Shown here one piece after another: positions 1 through 8,500 of a DNA stretch of 18,883 nucleotides (position 1 is its first letter; each line of letters begins with the position of its first letter). Source of the stretch: CAZTPJ01 sp964614515 (GTDB lineage: Bacteria; Planctomycetota; Phycisphaerae; Phycisphaerales; UBA1924); NCBI GenBank assembly GCA_964614515.1, contig CAZTPJ010000069.1, forward strand, positions 1-18,883, read 5' to 3'. The translations under genes were made by a program, and so were the position numbers. Below the pieces are notes generated by a model. That model was given only the letters and a program-made list of their open reading frames with translations, was not told where the DNA came from and ran no database searches.

Positions 1-24
1 CAGGTTCAAATCCTGCCCCCGCTA
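1..24 (+). tRNA. tRNA 3' end, probably initiator tRNA-fMet (partial)
   Basis: Only the T-arm and the 3' acceptor strand lie in the window. The visible parts are T-stem strand CAGG (1-4), loop TTCAAAT (5-11), T-stem CCTGC (12-16), acceptor strand CCCCGCT (17-23) and discriminator A24; CCA is not encoded. From memory, the same T-arm and CCCCGC acceptor end occur in bacterial initiator tRNAs such as that of Bacillus subtilis, so tRNA-fMet is the best identity. The anticodon lies upstream of the window and cannot be read. A tRNA 3' end directly beside a recombinase module is the classic left border of an integrated island. Confidence 0.8.
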
Positions 25-29
25 TTGCC

Positions 30-64
30 GGGCCGGTTGCGAAAGCAGCCGGCCCTTTGGTTTT
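30..64 (+). terminator. Rho-independent terminator of the tRNA
   Basis: An 11-bp stem pairs 30-40 with 45-55 (one G-T wobble) and is closed by a GAAA tetraloop at 41-44. It is followed by TTTGGTTTT (56-64). It lies 5 bases after the tRNA end, so it most likely ends the tRNA transcript. Confidence 0.85.
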
Positions 65-70
65 CAGGAG

Positions 71-99
71 ACGCCGCTGAGAGACCTCGGCGGCGTTTT
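71..99 (+). terminator. Second tandem hairpin terminator
   Basis: An 11-bp stem pairs 71-81 with 86-96 around the loop AGAC (82-85), with one T-G wobble, and runs into TTTT at 96-99. Six bases separate it from the first terminator's T-tract. The pair would insulate the island from tRNA read-through. Confidence 0.75.
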
Positions 100-432
100 C
101 GCTTTTCCGCACGGCGTTCGACGCAGATTGACGCTGCCGCTCCGGCGCGACCGCGGCCTCTGCGCCGCCCGCCTCGATAACCGGCATCCGGCGCCGAGGC
201 CGCCGACGCCCGCCGGTGCGCCAAAGTCTCTCGCGGTCTCTCTCCGAGGCCGAGCGGGGGTTAACGGGACTTCGCGGCCGCTGGAGCGAGCCGGAACCCC
301 CACCTTCCGGACATCGATGCGAGCACGATGGCGCTGCAACCTCGCGCGTGTGGTTCATCGCCGCGGTCATCCCGAGGCGCGGATGCATAGGGAGCCAGGG
401 ACGGCAGCGCGCCGTCGTCTGGAAGCCCGCAC
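100..432. other. Gene-poor stretch between tRNA terminators and recombinase module
   Basis: This GC-rich stretch of about 330 bases has no convincing gene. The open frames on both strands give arginine/proline/alanine-rich low-complexity translations typical of GC-rich non-coding DNA. It probably holds the promoter of the recombinase module and perhaps the attachment site. I see no clear -10/-35 pair or repeat in it. Confidence 0.5.
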
Positions 433-642
433 GTGATCGCATCGAAGAACCCCGACGCCATGACGCCCGCGGAGCGGGACGCCGAGATCGCGAGCATCCT
501 CGCACGCGGCGTGGTGCGCGCCCTTCGCATCGCCCGTTCGCGGTTCACCCTGGACATCGAACAGCCGCAGGAATCTTCGGCCGAGGGACTTGAACTGCCG
601 CAGCATGCGGACCTCAGTGTCGCGGCGCGGCCCCGGGGTTAG
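433..642 (+). CDS. Small conserved hypothetical protein upstream of DUF2924/recombinase
   Basis: This 69-aa protein starts at GTG with GGAAG 8 bases upstream; an in-frame ATG at 460, before TPAERDAEIASIL, is an alternative start. The N-terminal half predicts an amphipathic helix (AERDAEIASILARGVVRALR) and the C-terminal part is polar and probably unstructured. Small proteins with a similar 'ILARG-L/V-R' helix are often found just before DUF2924 and large serine recombinase genes, which is the main support here. It ends 30 bases before the DUF2924 start and is probably co-transcribed. Its function is unknown; a small accessory or DNA-binding role in recombination would be a guess. Confidence 0.55.
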   Translation: MIASKNPDAMTPAERDAEIASILARGVVRALRIARSRFTLDIEQPQESSAEGLELPQHADLSVAARPRG

Positions 643-672
643 GGCTCCGGGCCGATGCGATCAGGAGTCCCC

Positions 673-1185
673 ATGTCCGAGATGATTCAGCGACAGCTCG
701 AAGAACTGGGCCGGATGACCACCGGCGACCTCGTGCAGCGGTACGAGGAACTCCACGGACACAAATGCCGGACGCGGCACCGCGCGTACCTGATCCGCAA
801 GATCGCCTGGCGCATCCAGGCGAACGCAGAGGGCGACCTCAGCGAGCGCGCTCGCCGGCGGGCGGCCGAATTGGCCGACGACGCCGAGGTGCGGGCCACG
901 GCCCCGAAGACGATCATCTGCCCTCCCCAGCCCGACGGGGTGCAGACCGCGCCCAAGCCGGTGCCGCGTGACGGCGTTGACCCGCGGCTTCCGCCCGCGG
1001 GCTCGGCGATCGTGCGCGAGTACAAAGGACGGACGCTCCGGGTGGTCGTGCTTCCCGACGGTGGCGGCTTCGAACTCGACGGCGAGCGATACCGCACGCT
1101 CACGGCGATCGCCACGATGGTGACCGGCGGCCACATCAACGGGTTCCGGTTCTTCCGGCTCGGGGAGCCGGGGAGGCAGTCGTGA
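673..1185 (+). CDS. DUF2924 domain-containing protein
   Basis: A protein of about 170 aa. I chose ATG 673 because AGGAG sits at 663-667, five bases upstream; an in-frame ATG at 655 lacks this spacing. The N-terminal part has the family pattern LEELGRMTTGDLVQRYEELHG followed by a basic RTRHRAYLIRKIAWRIQ segment. After a proline-rich linker, the C-terminal part has the family signature of a short beta-rich region (KGRTLRVVVLPDGGGFELDG) ending in GFRFFRLG. DUF2924 proteins are habitual neighbours of large serine recombinases in integrated elements, and a role in controlling or assisting integration is suspected but unproven. The stop codon overlaps the recombinase GTG (GTGA), so the two are translationally coupled. 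Confidence 0.9.
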   Translation: MSEMIQRQLEELGRMTTGDLVQRYEELHGHKCRTRHRAYLIRKIAWRIQANAEGDLSERARRRAAELADDAEVRATAPKTIICPPQPDGVQTAPKPVPRDGVDPRLPPAGSAIVREYKGRTLRVVVLPDGGGFELDGERYRTLTAIATMVTGGHINGFRFFRLGEPGRQS

Positions 1186-2792
1186 GCCGGAGAACCAAGG
1201 TCCCGAAGAGTGACGTTGTCGGCCCCGCATCCGGCACCAAGCGGGTCCGGTGCGCCGTCTACACCCGCAAGAGCAGCGAGGAAGGCCTGGACCAGGAGTT
1301 CAACTCGCTCGACGCCCAGCGGGAGGCGGGCGAGGCGTACATCGCTAGCCAGAAGAACGAGGGATGGGTCTGCCTGGCCGACCGCTACGACGACGGCGGG
1401 TTCTCGGGCGGGAGCATGGAGCGTCCGGCGCTGGAGCGTCTGCTACAGGATGTCGAAGCCGGGAAGATCGACTGCGTCGTGGTCTACAAGGTGGACCGGC
1501 TGAGCCGGTCGCTCCTGGACTTCGCGCGCATCATGGAGGCATTCGACCGCAAGGGCGTCTCGTTCGTGTCCGTCACGCAGCAGTTCAACACCACGAGCTC
1601 GATGGGCCGGCTCACGCTCAACATCCTGCTGTCGTTCGCCCAGTTCGAGCGAGAGATCATCGGCGAGCGCATCCGAGATAAGATTGCGGCGCAGAAGCGA
1701 CGCGGCAAGTGGGCGGGCGGCGTGCCCGTCCTCGGCTACGAAGTCGACCGGTCCAACGGGAGCCCCCGCCTGGTGGTCAACCCGAAAGAGGCCGCCCGCG
1801 TCCGCGAGATATTCGAGTTGTACCTGGACCTGGGGTCGCTCCAGCGGACCGCGACCGAGCTCACGCGACGAGGATGGACGAACAAGCGACGGATCACGCG
1901 GAAAGGCGAGCCCAGGGGCGGCCGCCCGTTCGACGCATCCAGCCTTCACGCCCTGCTGATCAATCCGATCCTGATCGGCAAGATCGTCCACAAGGGGCAG
2001 GTCTACGACGGCGAGCACGAGGCCATTATCGACGCCGCGGTGTTCGAGAAGGTGCGGCATCAGCTCAGCGAGAACGGGCGCACGGGCGGCGCCGAGGTCC
2101 GGAACAAGTACGGCGCGCTGCTGCGTGGCCTGCTGCATTGCAAGGCGTGCGACTGCGCCATGACCCACTGCTTCGCCGGGAGCAACGGCAAGATCGGCAG
2201 AGCAAGCCGCTTCTATCGCTACTACCGGTGCGTCCGGGCGATCAAGAGCGGGGCGCGCACGTGCCCGTCGACCACCATCCCTGCCTCGGAGGTCGAGCGG
2301 GTCGTGATCGAGGAAGTCCGCGGCCTTGGTGAGGACCGGGCACTCCTGGACCGCGTGCTCGCTGAATCGCGCGTCGCTATCGACACCGAACTGGCGGCCC
2401 TACGTCGTGAGCGGGACGATCTCGGAGCCGCTCTCAAGCGATGGGACCGCGAACTCCGCGACCTCGTCTCGGACAAGAGCGGTACCTCGGGCGTCTCCGG
2501 CCGCTTGGTTCAGGCCCACGAACGGATCTCGGATGGGCGACGGCGCCTGGCCGAGATCGAGGCCCGGATCAAGAGCGGCGAGGACGAAGCGATTCCCCGT
2601 GACGAGGCCCGCGCTGCCCTCCGGGATTTCGACGCCGTCTGGGCCCACCTTTCGCCGCGCGAGCAGGCCCGCGTGCTCAAGCTGATCTTCTCGAAGGTCG
2701 AGTACGACGGCGTCGCGAGCACGATCTCGGTGACCTTCCGCCCCAGCGGCATCGCGGCGCTCTGCCGACGGAAACTGGAGGAAGCAGCGTGA
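1182..2792 (+). CDS. Large serine recombinase (island integrase)
   Basis: A 536-aa enzyme that cuts and rejoins DNA at attachment sites through a serine-DNA intermediate. The resolvase-type catalytic domain spans about residues 21-170: YTRKSSEEG carries the likely nucleophile Ser31, followed by SLDAQR, VYKVDRLSRS and FAQFEREIIGERIRDK. The recombinase domain follows (about 180-300, including GYEVD and LLINPILIGKIVHKG). Next is a zinc-ribbon region with C320-x2-C323 and later cysteines C350 and C361, then a coiled-coil-prone segment (about 385-470) and a short C-terminal tail. This order is that of the large serine integrases. It starts at GTG with GGAGG upstream (1172-1176), overlapping the DUF2924 stop. 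It appears intact, so the island may still be mobile. Confidence 0.95.
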   Translation: MSRRTKVPKSDVVGPASGTKRVRCAVYTRKSSEEGLDQEFNSLDAQREAGEAYIASQKNEGWVCLADRYDDGGFSGGSMERPALERLLQDVEAGKIDCVVVYKVDRLSRSLLDFARIMEAFDRKGVSFVSVTQQFNTTSSMGRLTLNILLSFAQFEREIIGERIRDKIAAQKRRGKWAGGVPVLGYEVDRSNGSPRLVVNPKEAARVREIFELYLDLGSLQRTATELTRRGWTNKRRITRKGEPRGGRPFDASSLHALLINPILIGKIVHKGQVYDGEHEAIIDAAVFEKVRHQLSENGRTGGAEVRNKYGALLRGLLHCKACDCAMTHCFAGSNGKIGRASRFYRYYRCVRAIKSGARTCPSTTIPASEVERVVIEEVRGLGEDRALLDRVLAESRVAIDTELAALRRERDDLGAALKRWDRELRDLVSDKSGTSGVSGRLVQAHERISDGRRRLAEIEARIKSGEDEAIPRDEARAALRDFDAVWAHLSPREQARVLKLIFSKVEYDGVASTISVTFRPSGIAALCRRKLEEAA

Positions 2793-3181
2793 CCACCGTG
2801 ACTCGGCCGATCCATTTCGCCATGAAGGCACGCCGCCGGCGCGTCGTGCGCGGGCCCAAGCCCGACCCCGTCGCGCTCCCGGGCCGCGTGCCCCGCGTGG
2901 CGCGGCTCATGGCGTTGGCCATCCGCTACGACGACCTCCTCCGCCGGGGCGTCGTCGGAAGCCAGACGGACCTGGCCCGGTTCTGCCACGTCACGCAGCC
3001 GCGGATGACCCAGATCCTGAATCTGCTGCACTTGGCGCCGGACATTCAGGAGGAGATCCTGTTCTTGCCGCCGGTGACGGGCGGGCGTGACGCGATCCAC
3101 GAGCACATGCTGCGGCCCGTCACGAGCGCGGTGGACTGGCGGGAACAGCGGCGGCGCTGGGCGGCACTTCGCCGTGGCTGA
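2789..3181 (+). CDS. Small ParB-like helix-turn-helix protein of the recombinase module
   Basis: A 130-aa protein starting at GTG 2789, which overlaps the recombinase stop by 4 bases, with GGAGGAAG upstream (2777-2784). The N-terminus is very basic (KARRRRVVRGPKP). A helix-turn-helix of the ParB/KorB type lies at about residues 57-80 (GSQTDLARFCHVTQPRMTQI), followed by LNLLHLAPDIQEEIL, which also resembles ParB-family HTH regions. Proteins of this type commonly trail large serine recombinases in planctomycete-like islands. A DNA-binding role is well supported. Whether it is a recombination directionality factor, a repressor of the module or something else cannot be told from the sequence. Confidence 0.8.
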   Translation: MTTVTRPIHFAMKARRRRVVRGPKPDPVALPGRVPRVARLMALAIRYDDLLRRGVVGSQTDLARFCHVTQPRMTQILNLLHLAPDIQEEILFLPPVTGGRDAIHEHMLRPVTSAVDWREQRRRWAALRRG

Positions 3182-3186
3182 AGCGA

Positions 3187-3348
3187 CTACTTCTTCTTTT
3201 TGTCGTCGTAGCGGCCGGAGTCGCCGTGGCCCTTCTTGGGCATGATCTCGACCGACGAGTTCTTCGGATCGGCCTTCGCCTGAGCCACTGACTTCAGTCG
3301 GCCCGTGTCATCGTCGCGCCCGATCTTGAATCCCTTGGACTTCGACAT
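3187..3348 (-). CDS. 53-aa charged small protein, function unknown
   Basis: This is a short gene on the minus strand, convergent with the recombinase module. I chose the ATG at 3348 because its upstream sequence carries GGAGAA at good spacing; a longer in-frame extension to 3441 would add a proline/arginine-rich stretch without a ribosome binding site. The protein begins MSKSKGFKIGRDDDTGRLK, contains VAQAKADPKNSSVE and ends in a lysine run. Similar tiny 'GRD...TGR...VAxAKxxP' proteins are, as I recall, widespread in bacteria without known function. It has no signal peptide or membrane segment. It is plausible as a real gene because of the ribosome binding site and balanced composition, but its link to the island is unclear. 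Confidence 0.65.
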   Translation of the reverse strand: MSKSKGFKIGRDDDTGRLKSVAQAKADPKNSSVEIMPKKGHGDSGRYDDKKKK

Positions 3349-3422
3349 GGCTGATTCTCCGCGTGGGGGGCACCGTTGCCCAATCCGCGCCGGCGCCTCG
3401 AAACTGCCCGGAAGTGGCCGGC

Positions 3423-3451
3423 TTGCACTCCGGTGACCCACAGGTTATCAT
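3423..3451 (+). promoter_or_regulatory. Promoter of the methyltransferase-like/DUF1848 unit
   Basis: TTGCAC (3423-3428) and TATCAT (3446-3451) are separated by 17 bases, matching a sigma-70-type promoter. The same arrangement recurs at 5451-5479. The start of transcription would fall near 3458, inside the operator at 3455-3473. Confidence 0.6.
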
Positions 3452-3454
3452 CGT

Positions 3455-3473
3455 GTCAACTGTTTGGCAAACG
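3455..3473 (+). promoter_or_regulatory. Shared 19-bp operator-like element, copy 1
   Basis: The sequence GTCAACTGTTTGGCAAACG contains a perfect inverted repeat, GTTTG-G-CAAAC (3462-3472). It matches two other copies in the window, 5489-5507 and 17716-17734, to the consensus GTSAACNGTTTNNYAAACG. It covers the predicted transcription start, the usual position for a repressor site. The XRE protein at 16614-16979 is the likely binder (inference). Confidence 0.65.
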
Positions 3474-3525
3474 CGGACGCCACGGCTTCGGAGGTCGGGC
3501 CGCCCGTCGTTCGGAGCTGCCCTAA

Positions 3526-4353
3526 ATGAACTGCTTTCAGTTGATCAAGACGGTCCTCGATGAGGCCTACAAGGCCGTCCCCGGCACCATCGCTGCCAAA
3601 GATGCCGCCGTCGGGACAGAGTTGACCCAGCTCTCGAAGGAGTACAAGAACCTGACAAACTCGGGCTGTCTCGACTACAGCGATCCGGCCCGGCGATTCG
3701 CCTACATCTTCCGGTACACCACCTCGCACGCCAACCTGGTGTACGAGTGCATCCGCGGATCGAAGGAACTCCGCGGCGTGTTCGACGGCTCGCGCGTTCT
3801 CATCAGCTGTGTCGGTGGTGGGCCCGGAAGCGACTTCCTTGGGGTGTTGAAGTACTGCGAGGCGTTCAACAAGGCGCCAGAGGTGAAGTGTCTGCTGCTG
3901 GATCGGGACCCGGCCTGGGGAGAGTCCTGGCTCGACGTGGATGAGAAGGTCGGCACGACGCAGCGCATGACCACCGTCTTCAACTCGCTGGACGTCACCG
4001 ATCCCGCGAAGTGGAAGGCGTTCACGAAGCACCATCAGGCTGACCTGTTCACGTTGATCTACTTCATGTCTGAGGTGTACGCCAAGAAGGCTACCGCCGA
4101 GCCGTACTTCGATGCCCTCTTCGCGGGCATGAAGCCGGGCGCCCTTCTCCTCTTCGTGGACAACAACGACTCCCGGTTCACGGATTGGTTCGACGGTTTG
4201 GCGAAGAAGCACGGCCTCGCCGTCCTCAGCCAGGGCTCAGGGAATCACACCATGCCCACTGACGAGGACAAGAAGTCCCTGGAGCCGTACTTCACCAAGT
4301 TCGGCTGTCCCAAGCTCACGGCCAACATCGCGTGGCGCGTCGTCAGGAAGTAG
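3526..4353 (+). CDS. Class I SAM-dependent methyltransferase-like protein
   Basis: A 275-aa cytoplasmic protein; ATG 3526 has GGAG nine bases upstream. It shows a Rossmann-type SAM-binding core: motif I as VLISCVGGGPGSDFLG (G97-G99, P100, G101), then strand KCLLLDRD, in which Asp126 or Asp128 could bind the SAM ribose, and later LFTLIYFMSEVYA in the position of motif IV. A final strand motif, PGALLLFVDNND, follows. The N-terminal 85 residues are helical and have no recognised domain. No nucleic-acid methylase signature (DPPY, NPPF or PC) is visible, so the substrate is unknown. The gene abuts a DUF1848 gene with no gap and sits under the operator shared with the helicase operon, suggesting joint expression. 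It could also be a SAM-binding protein that does not transfer methyl groups. Confidence 0.75.
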   Translation: MNCFQLIKTVLDEAYKAVPGTIAAKDAAVGTELTQLSKEYKNLTNSGCLDYSDPARRFAYIFRYTTSHANLVYECIRGSKELRGVFDGSRVLISCVGGGPGSDFLGVLKYCEAFNKAPEVKCLLLDRDPAWGESWLDVDEKVGTTQRMTTVFNSLDVTDPAKWKAFTKHHQADLFTLIYFMSEVYAKKATAEPYFDALFAGMKPGALLLFVDNNDSRFTDWFDGLAKKHGLAVLSQGSGNHTMPTDEDKKSLEPYFTKFGCPKLTANIAWRVVRK

Positions 4354-5316
4354 GTGCCGAAGGTGATCATCTCCGCTAGCTACAAGACGGACATCCCGAC
4401 GTTCTATGGAGACTGGTTCATGCACCGTCTCCGCGCCGGCTACTGCAAGATGATCAATCCGTACAACCGCGCCGCCACTCGGGTCTCGCTCGAGCGGCCC
4501 GACGTGGACGGGTTCGTGTTCTGGACGAAGAACATCGGACCGTTTCTGAAGTACTTCCCCGAGATCCGCGACCGGGGCTTCCCGTTCGTTGTGCAGCACA
4601 CAATCAACGGGTACCCACGAGCCCTTGAATACGCCGTCGTCAACGCGGCCCGCAGCGTGGAGAACCTCCGTCGGATCAGTGAAGAGTATGGACCGCGGGT
4701 TGCTGTCTGGCGCTATGACACCATCATCATGTCATCTGTCACTCCGATGGAGTTCCATCTGCGAAATTTCGAGTCGCTGTGTCGTCAGCTGCGGGGCGCG
4801 GTGGATGAAGTCGTCATTTCGTTTGTCCATCTCTACAAGAAGACGCTGCGGAACATGCAGTGGGCTGCAGGCGAATTTGACTTCGCGTGGGAAGACCCGT
4901 CGTCGGATGCGAAGCGTCGGCTCGCCACTGAATTGGTGCAGATGGCCGGCGCCGCGGAGATGAGGCTATCTATCTGCTCGCAGCACGACTACATCGTTCC
5001 GGGCGCGCACGACGCCCGATGCATCGATGCCGACCGGCTTGAATCAGTGTCTGGACATCGGGTCCGTGCCGACCTTCGGGGCAATCGAAAAGAGTGCGGC
5101 TGCTTTGCGTCGCGCGATATCGGCGACTACGACACTTGCCCGCACGGGTGCGTCTATTGCTATGCCGTCCTCAACCGAGAGGTTGCCCAGCAGCGGTTCA
5201 AAGAGCACGATCCCCTAGGCGAGTTCCTATTCAAGCCGTCCTTCGTCGAAGAACAAACGGAGGAGCCGCCAGCTCGCGGAGTCTCGCTGCCCCTATTCGA
5301 GCAGCGCGACCACTGA
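4354..5316 (+). CDS. DUF1848 protein with radical-SAM-like cysteine cluster
   Basis: A 320-aa protein starting at GTG directly after the upstream stop, with AGGAAG at 4345-4350. A GTG at 4363 would give the more usual family start (-IISAS) and is a fair alternative. DUF1848 hallmarks are IISASYKTDIPTFYGDWF, a DGFVFWTKN motif near residue 50 and the terminal cysteine region CGCFASRDIGDYDTC. The cysteines are C248, C250, C262, C266 and C269; the last three form CPHGCVYC, a C-x3-C-x2-C pattern like the iron-sulphur site of radical SAM enzymes. The family is described as having this resemblance, but its reaction is unknown. Pairing with a SAM-binding-fold protein in one transcription unit fits SAM-related or iron-sulphur chemistry; that is inference. 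Confidence 0.85.
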   Translation: MPKVIISASYKTDIPTFYGDWFMHRLRAGYCKMINPYNRAATRVSLERPDVDGFVFWTKNIGPFLKYFPEIRDRGFPFVVQHTINGYPRALEYAVVNAARSVENLRRISEEYGPRVAVWRYDTIIMSSVTPMEFHLRNFESLCRQLRGAVDEVVISFVHLYKKTLRNMQWAAGEFDFAWEDPSSDAKRRLATELVQMAGAAEMRLSICSQHDYIVPGAHDARCIDADRLESVSGHRVRADLRGNRKECGCFASRDIGDYDTCPHGCVYCYAVLNREVAQQRFKEHDPLGEFLFKPSFVEEQTEEPPARGVSLPLFEQRDH

Positions 5317-5409
5317 CCGTTCTCGAGGACCGCAGCGCAGCATCGCCTCCCACCATTGCACCAGGTGCCCCTGTTCTGATCGCCTGGAGCGCCAAGTGAC
5401 ATACATCGA

Positions 5410-5431
5410 CCAAACGCCGACTGGGCGTTGG
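5410..5431 (+). terminator. Possible weak terminator hairpin after the DUF1848 gene
   Basis: CCAAACGCC (5410-5418) can pair with GGCGTTGG (5424-5431) in an 8-bp stem with one bulged A and a 5-base loop. No T-run follows, so this is a weak call. The left arm also holds ACCAAACG (5409-5416), matching part of operator copy 3 at 17727-17734, so it could be an auxiliary binding half-site instead. Confidence 0.3.
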
Positions 5432-5450
5432 GGCGACCTTGATGCCTCGG

Positions 5451-5479
5451 TTGCAAGCCCCTGACTGGCCGGTTATCAT
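5451..5479 (+). promoter_or_regulatory. Promoter of the helicase-methylase-ATPase operon
   Basis: TTGCAA (5451-5456) and TATCAT (5474-5479) are 17 bases apart, nearly identical in layout to the promoter at 3423-3451, including the flanking GGTTATCATC. The inferred start near 5486 gives a leader of about 107 bases before the helicase ATG. The leader contains a short inverted repeat, GAACC-GCTGCA-GGTTC. Confidence 0.65.
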
Positions 5480-5488
5480 CCCGCCCAC

Positions 5489-5507
5489 GTGAACCGTTTG
5501 GTAAACG
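5489..5507 (+). promoter_or_regulatory. Shared 19-bp operator-like element, copy 2
   Basis: The sequence is GTGAACCGTTTGGTAAACG. It lies within a larger imperfect inverted repeat at 5486-5509, with arms CACGTGAACC and GGTAAACGTG around GTTT (8 of 10 positions pair). It starts 10 bases after the -10 box, so a bound protein would block the operon promoter. With 3455-3473 the match extends on to GGACG (21 of 25 bases identical). Confidence 0.7.
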
Positions 5508-5593
5508 TGGACGAAGCCGCGAACCGCTGCAGGTTCGGCCCAGGGACGGACAGGCTCCGACCGCATGACGCGGTCACAAGATAGGCCAGTTCC

Positions 5594-8500
5594 ATGCTCG
5601 AAGCACCATTCCAACCCGGCCAGACCCTCATTGGCCCAATGTTCAACGAGGCCGTGCGGGTCGAGACCGTCGCGCCGGCGGGGACGGGCGCGTGGGCGGT
5701 GGGCGTCGTCGGGGCGCAGACGGAGCGATTCCGTCGCGTCACCTTGGCGACGGCAGACATCGCGTCGATCCGGGTACTCGAGGAGCACCGAGGACTGGAC
5801 GGCGACGGTGCACTGCTGCGCCTGGGCGTGCAGGCTTATTCCCTGGGGATCGCCCACGAGTTCGATCCGTATTTCGGTCTCTCCATCTCGCGTGTTGATC
5901 CGCTGCCGCACCAGCTGGAAGCCGTGTATGACTACCTCCTCAAGCTGCCCAGCGTGCGATTTCTTCTCGCCGACGACGCCGGTGCCGGCAAGACCATCAT
6001 GGCGGGCCTGCTCATCCGCGAGCTCAAGCTGCGCGGTCTCCTGGAGCGGATTCTCATCGTCGTGCCGTCGAACCTCGCGTTCCAGTGGCAGCGCGAACTG
6101 AAGGAGAAGTTCGACGAGAAGTTCCTCGTGCTCAAGGGCGGCGACATCCGCGATCAGTTCGGCGTAAACCAGTGGCTGGAGCAGAAACAGGTCATCACGT
6201 CCCTCGACTTGGCGAAGCGGGAAGAGATCCTGCCCGGGCTGCGGCAGGTGCACTGGGATCTGGTCATCGTCGACGAGGCGCACCGGATGTCGTGGTCGCC
6301 GCCAGCACGCAAGACCGCGCGATACGCGCTCGGCGAGATGCTCCGTGACACTACGGACCACATGGTGCTTCTCACGGCCACGCCGCACAAGGGCGATCCC
6401 ACGAACTTCAGCCTCTTCCTTCAGCTGCTCGATGCCGATGTCTACGCGGACGTGAAGTCCATTCACGAGGCGATGGATCGCCGGCGTGCGCCCTTCTACC
6501 TGCGACGGACCAAAGAGGCGATGATCCACTTCCCCGAACGCCAGGGGGACGGGACGTGGGTGGCCAAGCCGATCTTCACGAAGCGCATCCCGCACACAGC
6601 GGATTTCACGATAGATGGCCCCGAGTTTGACCTCTACCGGGACGTGACACGGTTTGTGAAACGACAGAGCGCCGGGGCGGCCCAAAACGAGGACGATCCC
6701 CGGGCCCGCGCGGTGGCCTTCTTGATGGCCCTTTACCAGCGCCGGCAGGCCTCCAGCGCCCGCGCTGTTCGGTGCTCGCTTGAGAACCGGGCGCGCCGCC
6801 TCGAGGCCGGGCTGAAGCGGGCAGCGGAGCTGGCCCGAATCGCCCCGCCGGACTTGCCTGATCCGGACGAACTGGAGGAGATGGAGGAGGGTGAACGGGA
6901 ACGGCTCGAAGAACTCCTCGAGGCGATCTCGCTATCGGCCAATGCCGACCAGGTGCAGGACGAGATCCGCGAACTGCGGGACCTCGCCGCCAACGCGCTG
7001 GCCGTCGAGGAGAGCGGCACGGAAGCCAAGCTCTCCAAGCTGAAAGCCGTGCTCCACGAGCAGGGGTTCTTCGATCACCCAGACAAACGGCTGCTGATCT
7101 TCACCGAGTTCAAGGACACGCTTGACTATCTCGTCGAGAAGCTCACCGAATGGGGATTCCGCGTCGGGTTCATCCACGGCGGCATGAAGCCCGGATCGCG
7201 CGACGAGCCCGGCACCCGGCTGTTCACCGAGCAGCAGTTCCGGGAGGCCGCGATTCAGGTGCTGGTTGCCACGGAGGCGGCGGGCGAGGGCATCAACCTC
7301 CAGGTCTGCCACATCCTCTTTAACTACGACATCCCCTGGAACCCCAATCGACTGGAACAGCGGATGGGCCGCATCCATCGGTACGGCCAGAAGAAGGACT
7401 GCCTGATCTTCAACTTCGTGGCCAGCAACACGATCGAGGGCCGGGTGCTCCAGCGCCTGCACGAGAAGCTGCAGGAGATTCGCAACGCCCTGGATGACGA
7501 CGCGGTGTTCAACGTCGTGGGCGAGGTATTGCCCGCGGCTCATGTTGAGCGGGTGCTGCGCGACTACTACGCGGGGCGAATGGGCGACGCGGATCTGGAG
7601 GACCGGCTGCTGCGGAATGTGGACGAGGGCCGGTTCCGCGCCATCTGCCGCAACGCGCTGGAGGGACTGGCCTCCAAGAAGTTGAATCTGGCGATGCTGA
7701 TCGAGCGCCGCGCCCGCGCACAGGAACGCCGCGTAGTGCCCGAGACCATCGCCCGGTTCCTGGCGGAATCGGCGCCCTACGCCAAACTGGACCTGAGAGC
7801 CGTCGGCGGCCTGCCCCACACGTTCGACCCGGGCCGCACACCAGTGGCCCTGAAGAACTACGAGCGCGACGCCGACTGGCGCCTGCCGCCGCTCACTGCG
7901 AAGTATCCCCGGCTCTCGACCGACCGCGAGACGGCTGAAAAGAGCGTCTTGGAATGGGTCACGCCCGGGCACCCGCTCTTCGAAGCGGTGCGCCGGCACG
8001 CGCTCCGCCTCGCCCATGAGCCGTTCAAACAGGGAGCCTGCTTCCACTCCTTGGCCCACGCTGCCCCGGCGAGGATTGACTTCTACCGCGCACGGGTCGT
8101 TGATGGCTTGGGCCACGTTATCCACGAGCGTCTGTTCGCAGTCGAGCTACCGTCGGACGGGGAGCCGGCCCTGCGCGAACCTTCCGTATTGGGTGACCTG
8201 ACACCGGCGGAGCACCCGCCGCCGGAACATCCCGCAATCGCGGCCGCGGCTGAGGCCACCGAGTGGCTCCACACCAATGCTTTCGGCCCCTTCCTCGATG
8301 AAGTACGCCGCGACCGCGCGGGCGAGGTCGAGCGTGTCGAGGAGCACATCGAACTCTCGCTGACCGAGCTGCTCCACAAGGTGGACCAGGAGATCGGCAA
8401 AGCTGCCGCGGACGTCGAGAGGGGTGCGCAGGGCGCGGAGGGACGTCTGAAGCAGGCCGAGGATCGGCACGTGGAGTTGATGGCCCGCCGCGAGCGCCGG

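Noticed and set aside
5358..5368. Short perfect inverted repeat GCACC-A-GGTGC downstream of the DUF1848 gene
   Set aside because: Five-base arms and no T-run; too short to call a terminator or an operator, and it does not match the shared 19-bp element.
5489..5584. Short leader frame of about 31 codons starting at a GTG in operator copy 2
   Set aside because: It has no ribosome binding site and begins almost at the inferred transcription start. The open frame is probably chance.
5231..6685. Open frame of 484 aa on the minus strand opposite the helicase N-terminus
   Set aside because: No domain is recognisable, and it overlaps both the operon promoter and the helicase Walker A and DEAH motifs read on the plus strand.
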